Source: CAYTLW01 sp964438735
GTDB taxonomy: Bacteria; Myxococcota_A; UBA9042
NCBI GenBank assembly: GCA_964438735.1
Contig: CAYTLW010000010.1
Location: 1 to 64,000 of the forward strand
Direction of reading: 5' to 3'
DNA length: 64,000 bases
Below, piece after piece: positions 9,267 through 15,477 of the stretch. How positions within the stretch are numbered: the stretch's first letter is position 1; each line of letters begins with the position of its first letter. Below the pieces are notes generated by a model. That model had not been told where the DNA came from. It did not search any database and saw only the letters and a list, made by a program, of their open reading frames with translations. The position numbers were made by a program, and so were the translations under genes.

Positions 9267-10298
9267 ATGTCCAACAGGCGCACATACAAGGTCGCCATAC
9301 TTGGCGCGACCGGCGCGGTCGGCCGCGAGATGCTCACGGTGCTGGACGAGCGCCGCTTTCCCGTCGATGAGGTGATCGCCCTGGCCAGCGAGCGCTCGGT
9401 CGGCGAGCGGGTCGACTTCGGCAAGCGCACGATCGCGGTGCAGCTGGCGACCGCGGAGCGCTTCGACGGCGTCGACCTGGTGTTCGCGTCTGCAGGGTCA
9501 GAGGTCGCACGCAAGCTGCTGCCCGAGGCCATGAAGCGAGGCTGCGTCTGCATCGACAACAGCAGCGCGTTCCGCATGGACGACGACGTGCCGCTGGTGG
9601 TTCCCGAGGTCAACGGCGACACGTTGCTGGATGAGCCGGGCATCATCGCCAACCCCAACTGCTCGACCATACAGCTGGTCATGGCGCTCAAGCCGCTGCA
9701 CGACGCAGCTCGGATCCGGCGGATCGTGGTCAGCACCTACCAGAGCGTCTCAGGCGCGGGCAAGAAGGGCATGGACGAGCTGGCCCAGCAGACCGTGGCG
9801 CTGCTCAATCAGAAGCCCTTCGATGTGGAGGTGCACGCCGCGCGCATCGCCTTCAACGCCGTGCCCTGCATCGGCGAGTGGGGGCAGGATGACTACACCA
9901 CCGAGGAGCTCAAGCTCATCGATGAGACGCGCAAGATCCTGGGCGAGCCCGACCTGGCCGTGGCGCCCACAGCGGTGCGTATCCCGGTGTTTGCCGGTCA
10001 CTCCGAGAGCGTCAACGTCGAGTTCGAGCAGCCGCTGAGCCCGGAGCGGGCGCGCCAGTTGCTGGCCGAGGCGCCCGGCGTGGAGGTGATCGACGAGCCC
10101 CGTGCCGGTCGATTCCCCATGGCCATGGACTGCGCCGAACGCGACGACGTGCTGGTGGGTCGGATTCGCGCCGATCGCTCGGTGGCCAACGGGCTGGCGC
10201 TGTGGATCGTCGCCGACAACCTGCGCAAAGGCGCCGCGACCAATGCCGTGCAGATCGCCGAAACCCTCGACCGCCTGTGGAACGCAGCCCAGGCGTGA
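9267..10298 (+). CDS. asd: Aspartate-semialdehyde dehydrogenase
   Basis: Converts aspartyl-phosphate to aspartate-semialdehyde with NADPH, the branch point to lysine/diaminopimelate, threonine and methionine. It has 343 residues, normal for the family. The ATG at 9267 is chosen because GGAGAG lies 7 nt upstream and the NADP-binding loop GATGAVG falls at 13-19, as expected; the longer frame upstream is low-complexity Arg/Pro sequence. The catalytic Cys is Cys132 in NPNCSTIQLV. The second conserved block STYQSVSGAGKKGMDEL and the C-terminal IPVFAGHSESVNVEF (substrate-binding His) are present. No lysine or threonine pathway gene is adjacent. Confidence 0.96.
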   Translation: MSNRRTYKVAILGATGAVGREMLTVLDERRFPVDEVIALASERSVGERVDFGKRTIAVQLATAERFDGVDLVFASAGSEVARKLLPEAMKRGCVCIDNSSAFRMDDDVPLVVPEVNGDTLLDEPGIIANPNCSTIQLVMALKPLHDAARIRRIVVSTYQSVSGAGKKGMDELAQQTVALLNQKPFDVEVHAARIAFNAVPCIGEWGQDDYTTEELKLIDETRKILGEPDLAVAPTAVRIPVFAGHSESVNVEFEQPLSPERARQLLAEAPGVEVIDEPRAGRFPMAMDCAERDDVLVGRIRADRSVANGLALWIVADNLRKGAATNAVQIAETLDRLWNAAQA

Positions 10299-10387
10299 GC
10301 GGTGGCGTCATTGCCAAAATGTCATCGCCAGCCAGGGACAGGGTGGCACCGCGTGTCGCAGGGACATCGAATCGTGTCAGGGAATTT

Positions 10388-10420
10388 GTGGCAACCGTCA
10401 TCGTTTCGTATGGTTGCCAC
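10388..10420 (+). promoter_or_regulatory. Perfect 9 bp inverted repeat upstream of a sigma-54-like site
   Basis: GTGGCAACC at 10388-10396 and GGTTGCCAC at 10412-10420 are exact reverse complements separated by 15 bp. The repeat lies 12-44 bp upstream of a sigma-54-like promoter, so it could bind an activator, or it could be a transcript hairpin after asd. No T-run follows. Confidence 0.45.
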
Positions 10421-10431
10421 GCCGGCCCGGT

Positions 10432-10447
10432 TGGCATGGCGCGTGCA
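10432..10447 (+). promoter_or_regulatory. Sigma-54-like -24/-12 promoter for the fusion gene
   Basis: TGGCATGGCGCGTGCA has the invariant GG and GC at the correct 10 bp separation and matches the TGGCACG-N4-TTGCA consensus except at two positions (T for C, G for T). Transcription would begin about 40 nt before the ATG at 10498. Confidence 0.45.
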
Positions 10448-10497
10448 GGATCTGTAGGTGAGGGACCCGGGCAGCCGGTCGGTTTGCATGAGGCCAG

Positions 10498-12276
10498 ATG
10501 ATGAGCGGTAAGGCGACAATGAACAGATCATGGCGACTGGCACTGGCGGCGGCGTTTGCGCTGACGTGGGCGTGGCCGGGCAGCAGTTCGGCCATCATCG
10601 TGCAGGTGGACAGCATCAAGGGGCGGACCACTTCGTTCACGCCCAACAAGCGGCTGGTCGGTCAAACCGCCAACGCGGACGACGACACGGTGCGCCGGGC
10701 GATCAACATCGCCGACTGCGACACCTATGTGAAGGCCGACAAGCCCGAGATCACGGTGACCTGGACTTGGATGGACATGTCCGGGCTGCTGGCGATGGTG
10801 GACGCGCGCTGGACCGTCAAGATCGCGCCCCCCGGCCAGACCTGCAACGTCGAAGAGCTCGAGAAGATCGACGCCGAGTCCAAGTGCAAGCTGTTGACCA
10901 ATACCTCGAAGTTCAACCTCTCGGCCAAGGGTCAGCAGGTTCACATCAACGTCAAGGACCTCATCGGCGACACCAAATGCGACTCCAAGAGCGACCTGCA
11001 GGCCAAGGTCTACTTCCTGATCAAGCACAAGCCGGTCGACAGGAGTGGATTTGGCAGCGCGACCACGGTCGAAAGCACGATCATGAACGTGACCATCGAT
11101 CTGCAGGCGCCCGACGCGCCGAAGATCACCTCGGTCAATCCCGGCGGGCAGAGCCTGAAGGTGGCCTGGGATCACGCGGTGGCGGACAGCTCCATGGGCT
11201 CGCGCATCTACTGGTCGTCGGTCTCTTTCGACTCGGCCAAGGTGACGCAGGCCTCCCATAGTGAGAAGGTCAGCGCCACGAGCTACCACATCACCAGCCT
11301 GACCAACGGGCAGGAGTACTTCGTGGGGGTGACGGCTGTGGACGAGAACGACAACGAGAGCGCCGGATCGAACGTGGAGACCGGTATGCCAATCCAGGTC
11401 CAGGATCTGTGGCAGTACTACAAAGCGAGCGGTGGCTCGTCCGAAGCCGGCTACTACGGCTGCAGCGCAGGCCAGACGGCCGGTGGTGGCGGCGGCTGGC
11501 TGTTGCTGGGCGCGCTCGCCGGGCTGCTGTTGTGGCGCCGACGTCGAGCCTCGTTGCGCGGACTGGCCTTGCTGGCCCTGGTGGCGGTTGTACAGCTGCC
11601 GGCCTGGACAGCGTCGGCTTCATCGCCGAGGACCGCGAGCATCGACGCACGCATGGGTCTGTATGAGCCACAGATCGACAGCGAGTTCAGTGGCACGACC
11701 GGAGCGACGCCCTACAACGACCTGATGGCCGATTCCGCATGGGCGAAGTCGTTCAACATCGATTGGCGCATCCTGCACGGCTTTGGCGAATTGGGCGCCG
11801 GCATGGGCTTTTCGTGGTGGACCCAGGACGGCACCTCCAAAAGCATCGACGGCAGCGCCACCGACGACAAGAACCAGCTCATGGTGGTGCCGGTGACGCT
11901 GGACCTGGTCTATCGCTTCGATGTGTTGGCCAAGAAGTGGAACTTCCCGCTGATCCCCTACGCCCGCGGCGGCGTGGTCTACGCCTTCTGGTGGTCATTC
12001 GATGGCACCGATAACGTCAGCGTGTACAAGGACGCCGCCGGCAAGTCGCATCGCGGCGAAGGCGGAGTCGCCGGCCTGCACTGGACCGCCGGCTTGCGCT
12101 TGTTGCTCGACGTCTTCGAACCGCAGGCGGCCAAGAGCTTCGACATCGAGCTCGGGGTCAACCACAGCTATCTCTTCGCCGAGTTCCAGCGCATGTCGAT
12201 CAACAACTTCGGCGATCCGAAGGCCTTCGACTTGAGCGACGACATCGTCTGGTTCGGCCTGGCCTTCGACATCTGA
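10498..12276 (+). CDS. Fusion of a MYXO-CTERM-type anchored protein with an outer-membrane beta-barrel domain
   Basis: A 592-residue in-frame fusion. Starts at 10498, 10501 and 10519 are all possible; each leads into the signal peptide LALAAAFALTWAWPGSSSA. Residues about 25-200 are a beta-rich part with paired Cys. About 205-300 is fibronectin-III-like (YHITSLTNGQEYFVGVTAVD). Residues about 320-350 form a MYXO-CTERM-like tail: YYGCSAG, Gly run, WLLLGALAGLLL, RRRR. Normally a protein ends there. Instead a second signal-peptide-like stretch (LRGLALLALVAVVQ to TASAS) and a barrel-like domain follow (about 380-592, ending WFGLAFDI). From memory, these halves resemble the neighbouring Myxococcus families MXAN_2561 and MXAN_2562. 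An in-frame TTG at 11554 could start the barrel separately. truA begins 32 nt later. Confidence 0.72.
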   Translation: MMSGKATMNRSWRLALAAAFALTWAWPGSSSAIIVQVDSIKGRTTSFTPNKRLVGQTANADDDTVRRAINIADCDTYVKADKPEITVTWTWMDMSGLLAMVDARWTVKIAPPGQTCNVEELEKIDAESKCKLLTNTSKFNLSAKGQQVHINVKDLIGDTKCDSKSDLQAKVYFLIKHKPVDRSGFGSATTVESTIMNVTIDLQAPDAPKITSVNPGGQSLKVAWDHAVADSSMGSRIYWSSVSFDSAKVTQASHSEKVSATSYHITSLTNGQEYFVGVTAVDENDNESAGSNVETGMPIQVQDLWQYYKASGGSSEAGYYGCSAGQTAGGGGGWLLLGALAGLLLWRRRRASLRGLALLALVAVVQLPAWTASASSPRTASIDARMGLYEPQIDSEFSGTTGATPYNDLMADSAWAKSFNIDWRILHGFGELGAGMGFSWWTQDGTSKSIDGSATDDKNQLMVVPVTLDLVYRFDVLAKKWNFPLIPYARGGVVYAFWWSFDGTDNVSVYKDAAGKSHRGEGGVAGLHWTAGLRLLLDVFEPQAAKSFDIELGVNHSYLFAEFQRMSINNFGDPKAFDLSDDIVWFGLAFDI

Positions 12277-12308
12277 GCCGACGTCGTGTGCCCCACGGAT
12301 GGTGAGCG

Positions 12309-13142
12309 ATGGTGAGCGGCAAGCGTCAGGCGCTGCTGCACGTCGAATTCGATGGCGGCAGCTTTCACGGCTACCAGCGACAGGAAGGCCTGCGCACCGT
12401 GCAGGGTGCCATCGAGGCGGCCTGGGCATCGTGGATGGACGAAACCGTCACCGCGCGCTCCTCCAGTCGTACCGACGCGGGCGTGCATGGCCAGCGGATG
12501 CCGGTGGCCCTGTGGACCGCGGCGAATCTGCCCAGCAAGGCCCTCATGCATGGCCTCAATCACAGATTGGATGGCGACATCGCCGTGGTCGCCGGCCGCT
12601 GGGCAGACGAGACCTTTGACGTTCGCCATGACGCCTTCGGCAAGCGATACCTCTACCGTCTTTGGGTCCACCGGGTGCGCTCCCCCCATCGACGGCTCGA
12701 TCACTGGCATATCAAGCGCGATGGACTCGACCTGACGGCCATGCGGCGAGCGGCCGGGCACCTGGTGGGTGAGCATGACTTCAAGGGTTTTCGCTCGGCC
12801 CACTGCACCGCCCGGACGACCGTGCGGATCATGAGTCGGGTGGCCATCATCGGAGAGCCTCCAGGGGTCACCGTGCTCGTGGAGGGCAACGCCTTCCTGC
12901 ACAACATGGTGCGCATCCTGGCCGGAACCCTGGTATCGGTCGGTCTGGGCGCCATCGCGGCGGACGACCTGCCCGACATCGTGCGATCAGGTGTGAGGAA
13001 GCTGGGCGGTCAGACCGCGCCGGCCCACGGCTTGACCCTGGACGAGGTCTTCCACGGCCCGGACGGGGCCCGTTGGGGTCTCGATCACGACCAGCTCACC
13101 GCCCGCCTGGCGGCGATCGATCGCGGCGAAGGGCCCTACTGA
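12309..13142 (+). CDS. truA: tRNA pseudouridine(38-40) synthase TruA
   Basis: Isomerises uridines 38-40 in the tRNA anticodon stem. It has 277 residues, typical length. Visible marks: FDGGSFHGYQRQ near the N-terminus, the catalytic loop SSRTDAGVHGQ with nucleophile Asp56, FDVRHDAFGKRYLYRL, EHDFKGFRSAHC and FLHNMVRILAGTLVSVG (the conserved HNMVR block). It starts at ATG 12309, 32 nt after the fusion gene. Its last 7 nt overlap the 3' end of the minus-strand Cys-rich lipoprotein gene, so the two genes meet tail to tail. Confidence 0.95.
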   Translation: MVSGKRQALLHVEFDGGSFHGYQRQEGLRTVQGAIEAAWASWMDETVTARSSSRTDAGVHGQRMPVALWTAANLPSKALMHGLNHRLDGDIAVVAGRWADETFDVRHDAFGKRYLYRLWVHRVRSPHRRLDHWHIKRDGLDLTAMRRAAGHLVGEHDFKGFRSAHCTARTTVRIMSRVAIIGEPPGVTVLVEGNAFLHNMVRILAGTLVSVGLGAIAADDLPDIVRSGVRKLGGQTAPAHGLTLDEVFHGPDGARWGLDHDQLTARLAAIDRGEGPY

Positions 13143-14206
13143 CAGCCGAATTTCGATGCGCTGGCGTTCCACGCGCAGGTCTGGCCGACCTTGGCGCAGT
13201 CGATGATGGCCACCTTGCCACCGGAGCAGAAGATCCACTCGCTGCCGCTGCACTTGCCCTTGTCGGTGAGCAGGAGGCCGCACGCGGCGCCCTTTTCGGG
13301 CTTGCAGAAGCCGCCGGGGCACGACCAGCCGCCGGGGCACTTGCCGCAGCTGCCCTCACAACCGTCGGAGCCACACTCCTTCTTGGTGCCATCGGAGGTC
13401 TTGCAGGAGGGCGTACAGGCGGGTTTGACGATGCAAGCGAAAGCGCTGGACTTGGCCTCCCAACCGCAGACCAGGCCCTTGGCGCCGCAGTCTACCAGGG
13501 CCTTGGTCGCCGATGAGCCGCTGCCCGTGCACTGGATCAGGATCGCGCCGTCGCACTGTCCGCCCGCGGGAATGCCCTTGCAGGGTCCCGGTTTGCACTG
13601 GCCGGATGGATCGCATAGATCGCCATTCGCGCAGTCCCCGCAGGAGCCGCCGCAGCCATCTTCGCCACAGACCCGCTTGCCGCAGTCGGCCTTGCAATCA
13701 TCGGCGTGGCAGAGGTGGTCTTTGCCGCAACTGAAACCTGAGACACACGTGCCGCACTTTCCGCCGCAGCCATCATCTCCGCACTTCTTGCCGGCGCAAT
13801 CCGGCTTGCAGAAGGGCCCGCACTTGGTCTGGTCGGGGCTGCAGAACTCGCCGGCGAGGCAGAATCCGCACACGGCACCGCAGCCATCCTTGCCGCAAAT
13901 CTTCGGTGCACCGCCGGCGGTCGCGCAGCTCGGTTTGCAGCCGCCCGTGTCTGGCCAGCGGGGCGCGCTGTCGTCTCCTGTTGCGGGCGCATCGGTCACG
14001 GCGACGCCGTCGGAGGCGGTTGCCACGTCGCTCGCGGCCGCATCGAGAACATCCTCAGCGGCCACGTCCGACGAGTCGGCATCCGCCCCATCGTCTCCCC
14101 CTTCACCGCAAGCGAAGACGCCGAGCGATAGCAAGGGCACCCATGCGAGCATCATCGCAGCGAGGCGGCGATTCGGTCGACGGGGCGCTTGGTGCGGACA
14201 TCTCAT
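13136..14206 (-). CDS. Cys-rich-repeat lipoprotein
   Basis: Predicted lipoprotein of 356 residues. I start it at the ATG complementary to 14204-14206; the longer open frame reaching 15226 is antisense to gspC and is not coding. The signal peptide ends LGVFAC. After an Asp/Ala-rich spacer come four repeats of the form C-x2-C ... C-G-x-D-G-C-x-G-x-C-G-x-C (for example CGDDGCGGKCGTC and CGEDGCGGSCGDC). Two related modules ending in a GxxCxW...FxC pattern follow the third repeat and close the protein (FGCQ). Many Cys imply extracytoplasmic disulphides. Such repeats are frequent in surface proteins of Myxococcota; their function is unknown. It is divergent from the type II secretion operon and shares a 249 bp control region with it. 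Confidence 0.8.
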   Translation of the reverse strand: MRCPHQAPRRPNRRLAAMMLAWVPLLSLGVFACGEGGDDGADADSSDVAAEDVLDAAASDVATASDGVAVTDAPATGDDSAPRWPDTGGCKPSCATAGGAPKICGKDGCGAVCGFCLAGEFCSPDQTKCGPFCKPDCAGKKCGDDGCGGKCGTCVSGFSCGKDHLCHADDCKADCGKRVCGEDGCGGSCGDCANGDLCDPSGQCKPGPCKGIPAGGQCDGAILIQCTGSGSSATKALVDCGAKGLVCGWEAKSSAFACIVKPACTPSCKTSDGTKKECGSDGCEGSCGKCPGGWSCPGGFCKPEKGAACGLLLTDKGKCSGSEWIFCSGGKVAIIDCAKVGQTCAWNASASKFGCQ

Positions 14207-14341
14207 GGCGGGCTGCAGTGTAGCGGCGGGGGCCAGGGCCGGCAAAGCCCGCCGGATCGCGTTTTGCCAAAATGACATCGAGTCGGACCCGGATCCGGTC
14301 CACAACGGGACAAGGCGTCCATGTGCGAGGCGACGTGATCC

Positions 14342-14353
14342 TGGCAAGTGCCA
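14342..14353 (+). promoter_or_regulatory. Palindrome upstream of the secretion-operon promoter
   Basis: TGGCA, AG, TGCCA: a perfect 5 bp inverted repeat with a 2 bp centre, 30 bp upstream of the sigma-54 site. It may be a regulator site. Enhancer-binding proteins usually bind farther upstream, so this is tentative. Confidence 0.3.
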
Positions 14354-14383
14354 TATTTTCAACGTGTTCCAAAAACGACGAAC

Positions 14384-14399
14384 TGGCACGACCTTTGCT
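14384..14399 (+). promoter_or_regulatory. Sigma-54 (RpoN) -24/-12 promoter for the type II secretion operon
   Basis: TGGCACGACCTTTGCT matches the consensus TGGCACG-N4-TTGCW at every defined position, with GG and GC exactly 10 bp apart. It lies 57 nt before the gspC ATG in the intergenic region, in the correct orientation. Transcription should start near 14411 and would need an AAA+ enhancer-binding protein; no such gene is in this window. Confidence 0.75.
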
Positions 14400-14455
14400 T
14401 CAATAAAGGTGGCGGCTCGCATCGAACCAGCGAGCCACGGGCGGTAGACAAGGGC

Positions 14456-15451
14456 ATGGAGAATCTGCTCAAGCGCCATTTCTGGGTCGTCAACGTGGTC
14501 GGTCTGTCGATCATCGCCTTCCTGTTGGCGGGCTCGATCAACGGCTTCGTCGGCATGCAGCTGGCCGCCATCGGCCGTACGCCCCTGAACGTGGATGGCA
14601 TCGATGGCCAGGAGAGCCGCCTGGCCGCCCGCCTTCGGGCCGCCCGCTCCGATCCGGGCGCCGGCGGCATGATGGCCGCGCGCAGCCCATTCCTGCTCGA
14701 CGAGCCCATCTCTGAAGAAGACCTGCCCGAGGAGCCGCTGCCAGAGGATGAAGAGGGCGCCGAAGAAGAGATCGACCCCAGCTACGAGGTGACCACCCTG
14801 CCCGTGAAGTTGCTGGGCACCATGGTCGTCTGGCCGGCGCAATACTCCAGCGCGACCATGGAGGTCGAACGCAGCGACCACAAGATCGTCACGCCGGGTT
14901 TCGAGCTGCTCGGCGGCCAGGCCACGGTGCAGGAGATCCACCGCACATTTGTGGTGCTCAAAGAGTCGGGCAAGTTGACCATCGCGCCGCTCTGGGATCG
15001 GCCGAAGGGGTCCTCCTCCCCCTCCGGCGGCCGCACCGCGCGCGCCGAGCCTGAGCCGCCGTCGCGAACCGCCGCACGAGCCGCCGCACGGAAGAGCCCC
15101 AAGGTGGCCGAAGGCGTGCGCCGGATCTCGGGCACCTCGTACATGATCGAGCGCAAGATGATCGACAAGAAACTCAAGAATCTGGCCAAGCTGGGTTCGC
15201 AGGCGCGGGTTGTGCCCAACTATCACAACGGCCGCTACGACGGCTTCCGCATGATCGGCATGGGCTCCAGCAGCCTGTTCCGCGACATCGGCTTCACCAA
15301 CGGCGACATCGTCAAGGTGATCAACGGCAACCGAATCGACAGCCCGAACAAGGCGCTGGCGCTGTACGACGCGCTCAAGAACAAGTCACGGCTGACCGTG
15401 CAGCTCGAACGGGGCGGCATGCTCAAGACCATGCGCTTCATCGTTCGGTAG
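14456..15451 (+). CDS. gspC: Type II secretion system inner-membrane protein GspC
   Basis: Bitopic inner-membrane subunit that links the assembly platform to the GspD secretin. It has 331 residues. The ATG at 14456 puts the short cytoplasmic tail (MENLLKRHF) just before one membrane segment (about 10-28). An in-frame start at 14348 is rejected because it lies upstream of the sigma-54 site. A periplasmic Pro/Glu-rich spacer (about 82-105), a homology-region domain (about 112-180) and an Arg/Pro linker lead to a C-terminal PDZ domain (245-331, with DIGFTNGDIVKVINGNRI). This is the complete GspC architecture. First gene of the operon; gspD starts 26 nt after the stop. Confidence 0.88.
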   Translation: MENLLKRHFWVVNVVGLSIIAFLLAGSINGFVGMQLAAIGRTPLNVDGIDGQESRLAARLRAARSDPGAGGMMAARSPFLLDEPISEEDLPEEPLPEDEEGAEEEIDPSYEVTTLPVKLLGTMVVWPAQYSSATMEVERSDHKIVTPGFELLGGQATVQEIHRTFVVLKESGKLTIAPLWDRPKGSSSPSGGRTARAEPEPPSRTAARAAARKSPKVAEGVRRISGTSYMIERKMIDKKLKNLAKLGSQARVVPNYHNGRYDGFRMIGMGSSSLFRDIGFTNGDIVKVINGNRIDSPNKALALYDALKNKSRLTVQLERGGMLKTMRFIVR

Positions 15452-15477
15452 GGATGTTTTCCCGATAGGGACGCTTC

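Noticed and set aside
10345..10362. Another TGGCAC sequence as a sigma-54 site
   Set aside because: The GG and GC elements are one base too far apart.
14207..15226. 340-codon N-terminal extension of the Cys-rich lipoprotein frame
   Set aside because: It is antisense to gspC and the sigma-54 region. The lipoprotein signal peptide lies at the ATG complementary to 14206.
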